From an uncultured Ruminococcus sp. (lineage in GTDB: Bacteria > Bacillota > Clostridia > Oscillospirales > CAG-272): a DNA stretch of 35,816 nt. The translations under genes and the position numbers were made by a program. The notes below the pieces were generated by a model. That model was given only the letters and a program-made list of their open reading frames with translations, searched no databases and was not told the origin of the DNA. Positions 15,071-21,884 of this stretch are shown here, piece by piece. The stretch is from NCBI GenBank assembly GCA_902779285.1, contig CACZAZ010000019.1, positions 1 through 35,816 of the forward strand. Reading direction: 5' to 3'. Position 1 is the first letter of the stretch, and each line of letters begins with the position of its first letter.

Positions 15071-15190
15071 ACGGCGCACGTCGAATCAGTCTGCCGACTG
15101 ATTCGACAACGAAGTTCGCCTGACGGCGAGTGAAGTTTGCGAAGCAAGTGAAGTTGCCTGCGGCAGTGAAGTTTGCGCCTCTGGCGCAAG
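15071..15190. repeat. second copy of rlmD-end palindrome plus AGTGAAGTT array
   Basis: 15071-15109 is identical to 14228-14266, including nine bases of rlmD coding sequence outside the palindrome. A tidy array follows: AGTGAAGTT at 15129, 15147 and 15165 (18-nt period), alternating with CGCC-TGAC-GGCG, TGC-GAA-GCA, GCC-TGC-GGC and TGCGCC-TCT-GGCGCA. The remaining 15191-15279 contains no gene. Confidence 0.85.
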
Positions 15191-15279
15191 TTGTGAATGC
15201 CTGAGGGGTGGGACGAGGTTCCCGCGGTTTTGAAACTGTAAAAGCGACGCAATCCAACCACAGATCGAACGAACGGAGA

Positions 15280-16323
15280 ATGAACGTGTTTACTGTTGGC
15301 AAAGAGGACGTTCGCGCAATTTTGATCGATTACGGAATACAAGCGACCATTTTTTCCATTAAAGAATTGCAGCGTTACGACTATGAAAAGGATGATCCAG
15401 CGACCAAAGAAGTCCGATTGATCGTGAAAGCGGAAACTGAAGACGGTCGTTCTTTCGTCATCCGTTTCAAGAATGAAACAAACGTTCCGACCGAGGTCAT
15501 CGAGGCACAATCCGGATTCGCCTCGCTACTGTACGCCCACGGGATCGAAACACCGCAAAACTACCTTTCAAACGGAAGTTATGCACGCAGGTATTCCCTT
15601 AACGGGTACGACGTGACCGTAACGGTTGAGGATTTCAAGGCGGGGGAACTGCGCGTCGTTGACGAAAAAACGGCAGAACAAACGGGCTCGATGCTCGCAA
15701 GAATGCACGAGATCGCCGAACTAAACGATTGGCACGTAAAAAGCGCCGTGTTGTTTGACCCGTTGACCGAAAACGATCTGTTCAGTTACGACGGATTCAT
15801 CAAACATGAAGAGTATCTCCGCACGGTCGACGAAACGCTTTTCAATCAAATCGTTCACGAACATACAATCCTTGATCAAGCCGTGAGATCTTTTGAGACA
15901 GAACCGCGCTACGCCGTACAGGGCGACATTAGTGACTGCAACCTTTATCGAACCGAATACGGAACAATCGGGGTTTTTGATTTCAACTGGTGCGGTGACA
16001 ATAATCTGTTTTACGACGCCGTTATGCAGGGGATCTTTGAATCCAGATTGATGGATTATCCAGAGGAGATGGGTGAAAATCGAGAAAGTTTGATCCTGAC
16101 GGCTTTTTTAAGTGGATATCACCGAATCCGACCGTTTACCGAAAAGCAAAAAGCGGTTTTCCCCTCACTTCACGCGCTTGTTTCCGCCTTTGATTACGGT
16201 GATATCATCACAGGGAAACGCAGTCTAACCAAAGCGGTCAAATCCCGGGATCCCGACGCAACGCGGCAATGGATGGAAACGATTTACCGAAGAGAACGGA
16301 TCCTTGTGCCTCTGCCCGTCTGA
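15280..16323 (+). CDS. aminoglycoside phosphotransferase-family kinase (APH fold)
   Basis: A 347-residue cytoplasmic kinase-like protein. The catalytic loop reads AVQGDISDCNLYRTE (Asp and Asn kept; His of the usual HGD replaced by Gln), followed by GVFDFNWCGDNNLFYDAV, where the DFD-like metal site reads DFN. N-lobe: IVKAETEDGRSFVIRFKNE with the candidate ATP-binding Lys. The substitutions suggest a small-molecule kinase other than a classical resistance enzyme, or reduced activity. GGAG lies only one base from ATG 15280; GTG 15286 has ideal spacing and may be the true start. Lower GC than the rlmD block suggests acquisition. Confidence 0.75.
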   Translation: MNVFTVGKEDVRAILIDYGIQATIFSIKELQRYDYEKDDPATKEVRLIVKAETEDGRSFVIRFKNETNVPTEVIEAQSGFASLLYAHGIETPQNYLSNGSYARRYSLNGYDVTVTVEDFKAGELRVVDEKTAEQTGSMLARMHEIAELNDWHVKSAVLFDPLTENDLFSYDGFIKHEEYLRTVDETLFNQIVHEHTILDQAVRSFETEPRYAVQGDISDCNLYRTEYGTIGVFDFNWCGDNNLFYDAVMQGIFESRLMDYPEEMGENRESLILTAFLSGYHRIRPFTEKQKAVFPSLHALVSAFDYGDIITGKRSLTKAVKSRDPDATRQWMETIYRRERILVPLPV

Positions 16324-16359
16324 TGAATGCAGTCTTTTTAGAAAGATACGGAGAACCGT

Positions 16360-16464
16360 ATGAACTATATTGAAGAATACTACAACCAAATCAACGAGGA
16401 CGCTCGTTTGGAATCCACAAAAATAACAATCACGGCAAGCGCCAATTCATCAGAAGGCAGATAA
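16360..16464 (+). pseudogene. remnant: N-terminus of a methyltransferase paralogue
   Basis: A 34-codon ORF with its own GGAG begins MNYIEEYYNQINEDARLES, matching 13 of the first 20 residues of the methyltransferase at 16925 (MNYIEEFYNARDEDGRLTS). After residue 20 the similarity ends and the frame runs to a stop three bases before the NUDIX start. It is a gene-end fragment, not a working enzyme, and with the intact gene it flanks the NUDIX gene. Confidence 0.75.
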
Positions 16465-16466
16465 AA

Positions 16467-16928
16467 ATGAGCTATTTATCGGAACTCCGAAAGATTGAGG
16501 GCGTCGGTCACAGACCGCTGCAAATGGTGGGTTGCGGCGTATTCCTCTTTGACGAACAGGACAGAGTGTTATTGGAGCAGCGGGCGGACGACGGTTCGTG
16601 GTGCGTCCCCGCCGGCAGTATGGAGCTGGGTGAAACGCCGGAAGAAGCCGCCAGACGCGAGTGCCTCGAAGAAACCGGCTTGCTTGCAAAAGATCTGCGT
16701 TTCTTCAATATGCAAGCGGGTGAAAAGCGTCACTTCACCTACCCCAACGGAGACGAAGTGTACGCTTTGGATATCAATTTTGTTTGTAAATCTTACGAGG
16801 GAACGTTAAAGCGGCAGGAGGAGGAAGTCTTACAACTTCGCTTCTTCGGCAAAGGGGAACTCCCGAGGGATTTGTGTCTGTTTGATAAAGAGTTGATCGA
16901 AGCGATCTGGAATGAGAGAACCCTATGA
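16467..16928 (+). CDS. NUDIX hydrolase
   Basis: A 153-residue pyrophosphohydrolase. The Nudix box is complete: GSMELGETPEEAARRECLEE followed by TGL, with the REC-EE metal-binding acids. The N-terminal YLSELRKIEGVGHRPLQMVGCGVFLFDE is typical of small Firmicutes Nudix proteins that cleave nucleoside diphosphate derivatives; the substrate is not predictable. The stop overlaps the next ATG (ATGA). It lies between a truncated and an intact copy of the methyltransferase 5' end. Confidence 0.92.
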   Translation: MSYLSELRKIEGVGHRPLQMVGCGVFLFDEQDRVLLEQRADDGSWCVPAGSMELGETPEEAARRECLEETGLLAKDLRFFNMQAGEKRHFTYPNGDEVYALDINFVCKSYEGTLKRQEEEVLQLRFFGKGELPRDLCLFDKELIEAIWNERTL

Positions 16929-17710
16929 ACTACATTGAAGAATTCTACAACGCAAGAGACGAGGACGGGCGGCTGACGTCGAAACACGGGTCGGTCGAGT
17001 ATCTGACCACGATGAAGTATATCCGCGAGAGCGTTTCGGGCGTCGACGATCCCGCGATCCTCGAGGTGGGCGCGGGAACGGGACGGTACTCGGTCACCCT
17101 CGCCAAAGAGGGATATCGGGTAACGGCGGTGGAACTCGTCGAACACAACCTCGAGATCCTGAAATCGAAACTCGACGGCACGGAGAAGATCACCCCGGTT
17201 TTGGGGAACGCGCTCGACCTGTCGTTTCTTTCTGACGGGGCGTTTGATCTGACCATGCTGCTCGGTCCGATGTACCACCTCTACACGAAGGAAGACAAAC
17301 TGCAAGCCCTGCGCGAAGCGGTGCGGGTGACCAAACCCGGCGGGCGGATCCTCGTCGCCTACTGTATGAACGAGGCGACGGTGATCCAATACGTTTTCGG
17401 TCTGAACAATCTGCGCGAAGTGACGGACAGCGATCTGTTGACCCCCGACTGGCATTGCAAGAGCGACCCCAAAGAGGTCTTTGAATTGGTGCGGACGGAG
17501 GATATCGCCGCCCTCGACGCAGAGATCCCGGTCAAGCGGCTGAAACTGATCGCCACCGACGGCGCGACCAACTATATGCGGAAATTCGTCGACGAAATGG
17601 ACGACGAGACCTTCGCCAAGTGGCTGGATTTTCACTTTTCGACCTGCGAGCGGCAGGACCTTGTCGGCGCGTCGAATCATACGCTTGATATTTTGGAGAA
17701 GAACAAATGA
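16925..17710 (+). CDS. class I SAM-dependent methyltransferase
   Basis: A 261-residue soluble enzyme. Motif I is ILEVGAGTGRYSVTLAKEGY, the acidic residue after strand 2 is in VTAVELVEHNL, motif IV is FDLTMLLGPMYHLYT, and the post-motif AVRVTKPGGRILVAYC is typical of UbiE-like small-molecule methyltransferases. The N-terminal MNYIEEFYNARDEDGRLTSKHGSVEY is a family feature seen in Firmicutes. Acceptor unknown. It overlaps the NUDIX gene upstream and the membrane protein downstream by four bases each, so the three are one translational unit. Confidence 0.9.
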   Translation: MNYIEEFYNARDEDGRLTSKHGSVEYLTTMKYIRESVSGVDDPAILEVGAGTGRYSVTLAKEGYRVTAVELVEHNLEILKSKLDGTEKITPVLGNALDLSFLSDGAFDLTMLLGPMYHLYTKEDKLQALREAVRVTKPGGRILVAYCMNEATVIQYVFGLNNLREVTDSDLLTPDWHCKSDPKEVFELVRTEDIAALDAEIPVKRLKLIATDGATNYMRKFVDEMDDETFAKWLDFHFSTCERQDLVGASNHTLDILEKNK

Positions 17711-18183
17711 CGCAAAAGAACACGGCGCACGTTTTTTACAGATTCTGTCTTCTGATCTACTGCCTTATAGACGCGGCGTACGCTCTTGTATTCGCGGGGT
17801 TCATCGCCTCCGTCGTCGCCGTGGATCACGACGCGAGCGGCGTCGCGCTCGTTGCGGTGATCGGGGGATTGATTCTGGCGGCTCCGACGCTCTGGTCCCT
17901 CTGGATGTTTCTGCACTACCGACGCGTCGTTTTGACCGACGTGCAAACGGTCGAGCTCACGCGAACGTCGACGACGTATTTGCGGAGGGTGGGATTCACC
18001 GTCACCGTTTCGGTCGGCGGGGAGACGCGCGAAGTAACAACGCCCTCGGTTTTTTTTCCGGGCGTGTTCGGACCCAATCTGCTGGACGATTATTCCGGGA
18101 AAACGGTCGAGATCGGACACGACGAAAAATGGGACGAATGGATCGTTCTCTGCTCGGACAACTCCGAAGAACGGCCTCTCTGA
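17707..18183 (+). CDS. two-helix membrane protein with beta-rich tail, unknown function
   Basis: A 158-residue protein starting at the ATGA overlap with the methyltransferase gene. Helix 1 about residues 10-38 (FCLLIYCLIDAAYALVFAGF), helix 2 about 45-68 (VALVAVIGGLILAAPTLWSL). The remaining ~85 residues alternate polar and hydrophobic strands (VELTRTSTTYLRRVGFTVTV...GKTVEIGHDEKWDEWIVL), like DUF3592-type or small beta-barrel domains. No family assigned with confidence. Confidence 0.65.
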   Translation: MTQKNTAHVFYRFCLLIYCLIDAAYALVFAGFIASVVAVDHDASGVALVAVIGGLILAAPTLWSLWMFLHYRRVVLTDVQTVELTRTSTTYLRRVGFTVTVSVGGETREVTTPSVFFPGVFGPNLLDDYSGKTVEIGHDEKWDEWIVLCSDNSEERPL

Positions 18184-18211
18184 GATAAGAAAAACAAAGG
18201 AGAATAACCAC

Positions 18212-19294
18212 GTGATCAAAGATTATCTTATTCAGAACTGGGTGCTGATCCTTGTGCTGTTCGCGTTTGCGATCTCTCTTAAAATGACCGTCTTTCTCGA
18301 AAAAAAGACGATCAGGCGAATGCTCGTGATGATCCTTGCGGTCTTCCTGTTGTCGATCGCGGTCTTTACCGAGTTCCGACTCGCGGATTCCGGAACGTAC
18401 CGGGGGGTGCGGCTGACGCTGATGGCGATCCGCTACAGTTCCACGCCGTTTCTGCTCGCGATGGTCATTTTTACTCTGGTGAAGCGCTTCCGCTGGTTTA
18501 TCTTCATCCCCGCGATAGCCATGACCGCCGTCGATATCGTCTCGATCTTCAACGGCGTCGTGTTCTCCATTGACGCAAGCAACGAACTCGTGCGCGGACC
18601 GCTCGGGTACTTTCCCTACGTAATGGCGGGATTCTACTGCGTGTTCCTGATCTATATCCTCTACGCGCGCAGCAACAAAACGGCGGCGGAAATGGTCCCG
18701 ATCGCGTTCTTCTGCTTCACGTTTCTGTCCGACCTGATCCTTCCCTTCGTGATCGGGCGCGATTTCTCCCGGTTCTTCTGCGCGACCGTTTCGATCGCCC
18801 TGTTCGTCTACTACGTCTTCTCAATCTTGCAGCTGACCAAGAAAGACGCCCTGACCGGGGCGCTCAACCGCCAGGCGTACTACGCCGACGTCGCGGACGA
18901 GCCCGAAGAGATCACGGCGCTGGTGTCTCTGGATATGAACGGGCTGAAGATCATCAACGATACGGAGGGACACGCCGCCGGGGACGAGGCGCTGACCGTC
19001 CTTGCCGTCTGCTTTACGCGGGCGCTCGGACGCAAGCAGTCGCTCTACCGCGTAGGCGGGGACGAATTCGTGATCGTTTGCCGCCGGGTCACGCATCTCG
19101 AAGTCGCGCAGCTCGTCGAACGGATCGAAAAGAACGTCGCGGACACCAAATACAGTTGTTCGATCGGGTACAGTTATTCCATCGACGGCACGAAACCGAT
19201 CGACACGCTCCTGAAAGAGTCCGACAATATGATGTACGAAGAAAAGGCGCGCTACCACAGAGCCCGCGACTTCGAGCCGAAAAAGAAAAAGTAA
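18212..19294 (+). CDS. membrane-bound diguanylate cyclase (GGDEF)
   Basis: A 360-residue protein from GTG 18212 (AAAGGAG nine bases upstream). About seven membrane helices fill residues 8-205, forming an uncharacterised sensory module. The GGDEF domain follows: DALTGALNRQAYY, LDMNGLKIINDTEGHAAGDEAL and the active-site RVGGDEFVIV. The signature is intact, so cyclic-di-GMP synthesis is expected. No RxxD inhibitory site precedes the active site (RKQS instead). A basic KKKK tail ends the protein. A second GGDEF protein with a different membrane part is at 26139. Confidence 0.92.
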   Translation: MIKDYLIQNWVLILVLFAFAISLKMTVFLEKKTIRRMLVMILAVFLLSIAVFTEFRLADSGTYRGVRLTLMAIRYSSTPFLLAMVIFTLVKRFRWFIFIPAIAMTAVDIVSIFNGVVFSIDASNELVRGPLGYFPYVMAGFYCVFLIYILYARSNKTAAEMVPIAFFCFTFLSDLILPFVIGRDFSRFFCATVSIALFVYYVFSILQLTKKDALTGALNRQAYYADVADEPEEITALVSLDMNGLKIINDTEGHAAGDEALTVLAVCFTRALGRKQSLYRVGGDEFVIVCRRVTHLEVAQLVERIEKNVADTKYSCSIGYSYSIDGTKPIDTLLKESDNMMYEEKARYHRARDFEPKKKK

Positions 19295-19327
19295 ACGACC
19301 CGTAAAACGAAAAAAGAGGTGTAAACG

Positions 19328-19864
19328 ATGCTTCTTTTCATCAACGCCTGCGTTCGTAAAGATTCGAGAACGCGCCTGCTGGCGGAGCGGATCCTTTCGA
19401 GCGCCGGGGAGGTGACCGAGATACGGCTTACCGATCTTGACTTTCCGAAGGTCGACGAAGCGTTCCTTGTCAAGCGCAACAAACTGCTCTCCGAGGGGAA
19501 ATTCGACGATCCCCTGTTCGATCTGGCGCGTCAGTTCGCCGCTGCCGACGGGATCGTGATCGCCGCGCCGTTCTGGGACTTCTCGTTCCCGGCGGTCTTG
19601 AAACAGTATCTCGAACAGGTGACCGTCCTCGGGATCACCTTCCGCTATACCCCGAACGGCGTTCCGAAGGGGTTGTGCCGCGCGAAGAAACTGACCTACA
19701 TCACGACGGCGGGCGGCGACTACGTCCCGGAGGAATACGGCTTCGGCTACGTCCGCGCGCTGGCACAGAACTTCTACGGCATCAAGGCGGTCGAGCAGAT
19801 CAAGGCGACCGGGCTGGATATCGACGGCGCGAACGTGGAGGAACGGTTGAAAAACGCTCTCTAA
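19328..19864 (+). CDS. flavodoxin-fold NAD(P)H-dependent oxidoreductase
   Basis: A 178-residue protein of the NQO/azoreductase type. It opens MLLFINACVRKDSRTRLLAE, where the FMN phosphate loop is expected. DGIVIAAPFWDFSFPAVLKQYLEQV matches the family's substrate/FMN region (APxWNFSxPAxLKxxID) closely. TYITTAGGDY is the second FMN contact. It probably reduces quinones, azo or nitro compounds using FMN. Followed by a repeat array. Confidence 0.88.
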   Translation: MLLFINACVRKDSRTRLLAERILSSAGEVTEIRLTDLDFPKVDEAFLVKRNKLLSEGKFDDPLFDLARQFAAADGIVIAAPFWDFSFPAVLKQYLEQVTVLGITFRYTPNGVPKGLCRAKKLTYITTAGGDYVPEEYGFGYVRALAQNFYGIKAVEQIKATGLDIDGANVEERLKNAL

Positions 19865-19870
19865 CGTCAA

Positions 19871-19969
19871 CTCTCGTTCGCGGAGCGAACATATCGAATC
19901 GCGCTTGCGCGATATATCGAACGCGAGTTTACGAGCGTATATCGAATCGAGCGTAGCGAGATATATCGA
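19871..19969. repeat. hairpin-linker array with ATATCGA linkers
   Basis: GTTCGC-GGA-GCGAAC (19876-19890), then ATATCGA at 19891, 19914 and 19939, with a last copy at 19963. ATCGCGC-TT-GCGCGAT lies between the first two; the later units (ACGCGAG...CGAGCGT and GAGCGTAGCGAG) pair only partly. The same units reappear at 20454-20545. Confidence 0.75.
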
Positions 19970-19989
19970 CAAAACGGAGTAAAAACAAT

Positions 19990-20337
19990 ATGGATGACAA
20001 AAAGAACGAACTACGGGAATCGACCGTCGCATTCGCTCTCTTCGTTTCCGACTTATGCGACGGTATTAAAGGTTGCCGTTCTTACGTCGATCAAGTGATC
20101 AGATCGTCGTCCTCGATCGGCGCGAACCTCTACGAAGCCAAATATGCGCAGAGCCGAGCAGACTTCGTTCACAAACTTGAAATTGCTTTGAAAGAATGCT
20201 ATGAAACGGAATACTGGCTTGAACTACTACATAGAAAAAACAAGCTCTCCGACGAGCAGTTCGTCGAATTGAACGCAAAGAGAGGAACCATTCAACGAAA
20301 GTTGATCGCGTCCATCACGACGGCAAAGAACGCATAG
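19990..20337 (+). CDS. four-helix-bundle protein (23S rRNA intervening-sequence type)
   Basis: A 115-residue all-helical protein. FALFVSDLCDGIKGCRSYVDQ, the signature QVIRSSSSIGANLYEA and EIALKECYETEYWLELL identify the TIGR02436/23S IVP family. Relatives are encoded in 23S rRNA intervening sequences and include the Avd accessory protein of diversity-generating retroelements; no reverse transcriptase is visible here. It lies between two repeat arrays that share units, which suggests it moved with them or that such genes are tolerated in this repeat-rich gap. Confidence 0.88.
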   Translation: MDDKKNELRESTVAFALFVSDLCDGIKGCRSYVDQVIRSSSSIGANLYEAKYAQSRADFVHKLEIALKECYETEYWLELLHRKNKLSDEQFVELNAKRGTIQRKLIASITTAKNA

Positions 20338-20350
20338 AGAGACGAAGGAT

Positions 20351-20677
20351 GTCGATATATTGCGCTCGCCGTGGGACCGCGCAATTCGATATGTGCTTCG
20401 CACTTGATATGCCGCGGGGGACCCCCTGCCCCCTGAACGCGGCGTGATAGAATCCTTCTCGTTCGCGGAGCGAACATCTCGAATGCGAGTTTACGAGCAT
20501 ATATCGAATCGAGCGCAGCGAGATATATCGAGTCGCGCCTGCGCGACATAGATCCTTTTTGTCGATATATTGCGCTCGCCGTGGGACCGCGCAATTCGAT
20601 ATAACCGCCGCAAGCGTCGGTTTCGATATGTTTTCCGCGCAAGCGCGAAAAACTCGAGATGTCGCTGCGCGACAAGA
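20351..20677. repeat. composite repeat region with 42-bp direct repeat 210 bp apart
   Basis: Fills the 363-bp gap 20338-20700. 20351-20392 and 20561-20602 are identical, each holding ATTGCGC...GCGCAAT arms around a 13-nt centre and TCGATAT on both sides. Between them are GTTCGC-GGA-GCGAAC, ATATCGA linkers and GTCGCGC-CT-GCGCGAC. After the second copy come CGCTTGCGG-type and GCGC-AA-GCGC units and GTCGC-TGC-GCGAC (20661), which recurs at 25422. No gene is supported. Confidence 0.8.
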
Positions 20678-20700
20678 TGAGTAAGAAAGGAGAGACCCCC

Positions 20701-21864
20701 ATGAAAAACTTTACCCACGCGATACCGACCAAACTCTACTTCGGGGAAGGACAGATCGACAAACTCGACGCGGCGCTGCGCGGTTTCGGGAAAAACGTGC
20801 TGCTTGCCTACGGAGGCGGGTCGATCAAGAAGATCGGGCTGTACGATACGGTCACGGGGATCCTCACAGCCGGCGGTTTTACCGTCACGGAACTTTCGGG
20901 GATCGAGCCCAACCCCCGGATCGAATCGGTGCGCCTCGGGGTAAAACTCTGCAAAGAGAACAAGATCGACGTGATCCTCGCGGTCGGCGGCGGCAGCACC
21001 ATCGACTGTTGCAAGGCGATCGCGGCGGGCGTCTACTACAAAGGGGATCTGTGGGAGATGGTGGCGAGCCGGCACGGGATCTTGAAAGCCCTGCCGCTGG
21101 TGGATATTCTGACTTTGGCGGCGACCGGCTCGGAGTACGACGCCGGCGGTGTGATCTCCAACCTCGAGATCAACGAGAAACTCGGCAACGTCTACACCTA
21201 TCCCGCCGTCTCGATCTGCGATCCGACCTACACCTACTCGGTCTCGGCTTACCAGACCGCGGCGGGTACGGCGGATATTATGTCGCATATCTTCGAGGGG
21301 TACTTCTCGCGCACCGAGGACAGTTCCCTCTCCGACTATATCGCGGAGGGGATCCTCAAAACCGCGATCAAGTACCTGCCGATCGCCCTGAAAGAGCCGA
21401 CGAACTACGAAGCCCGCGCCAACCTGATGATGATCGCGTCGGTCGCCTGCTCGGGTATCCCGGAATACGGCAAACAGGGTACCGGCTGGCCGTGCCACTC
21501 GATGGAACACGAACTCTCGGCGTTCTACGATATCACCCACGGCGTCGGGCTCGCGATCCTGACCCCGCGCTGGATGCGTTTCATTCTGAAAAAGGATCCG
21601 TCCTGCGCGTGGCGTTTCGTGCGCTTCGCAAAGAACGTCTGGGGGCTTTCCGGCGACGACGAAACGCTCGCGATAGCCGGGATCGCCGCCCTTGAAAACT
21701 TCTTCCGGGAGGCGAAGATCCCGATGACGCTCACGGAACTCGGGATCGGTGAGGAACACGTTGCCGAAATGGCGGCGCACGCGAACCGGGGGAACTATCT
21801 GAAGAACGCGTTCGTTCCGCTGACGACGGAAGATATCGAGGAAATATTCAAGAACTGTTTGTAA
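20701..21864 (+). CDS. iron-containing alcohol dehydrogenase (butanol-dehydrogenase type)
   Basis: A 387-residue NAD(P)-dependent alcohol/aldehyde oxidoreductase. ATG 20701 has AAAGGAG upstream and begins MKNFTHAIPTKLYFGEGQID, the family start. The nucleotide motif is LAVGGGSTIDCCKAIA; metal ligands sit in GTADIMSHIFEGYF (Asp, His), WPCHSMEHEL and DITHGVGLAIL (His residues). Closest by eye to the BdhA/YqhD branch. Its last 89 bases are present again, diverged, at 24176-24264, with the zinc-ribbon nuclease between the copies. Confidence 0.93.
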   Translation: MKNFTHAIPTKLYFGEGQIDKLDAALRGFGKNVLLAYGGGSIKKIGLYDTVTGILTAGGFTVTELSGIEPNPRIESVRLGVKLCKENKIDVILAVGGGSTIDCCKAIAAGVYYKGDLWEMVASRHGILKALPLVDILTLAATGSEYDAGGVISNLEINEKLGNVYTYPAVSICDPTYTYSVSAYQTAAGTADIMSHIFEGYFSRTEDSSLSDYIAEGILKTAIKYLPIALKEPTNYEARANLMMIASVACSGIPEYGKQGTGWPCHSMEHELSAFYDITHGVGLAILTPRWMRFILKKDPSCAWRFVRFAKNVWGLSGDDETLAIAGIAALENFFREAKIPMTLTELGIGEEHVAEMAAHANRGNYLKNAFVPLTTEDIEEIFKNCL

Positions 21865-21884
21865 AATGTAATTGAGGTCTTTTT

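Noticed and set aside
19990..20337. Diversity-generating retroelement (Avd)
   Set aside because: Fold is related, but no reverse transcriptase or template/variable repeats are seen in the window.
20292..20732. Minus-strand ORF reading HIELRGPTASAIYR repeats
   Set aside because: Repeats in the peptide only mirror the DNA repeat; no ribosome binding site or domain.
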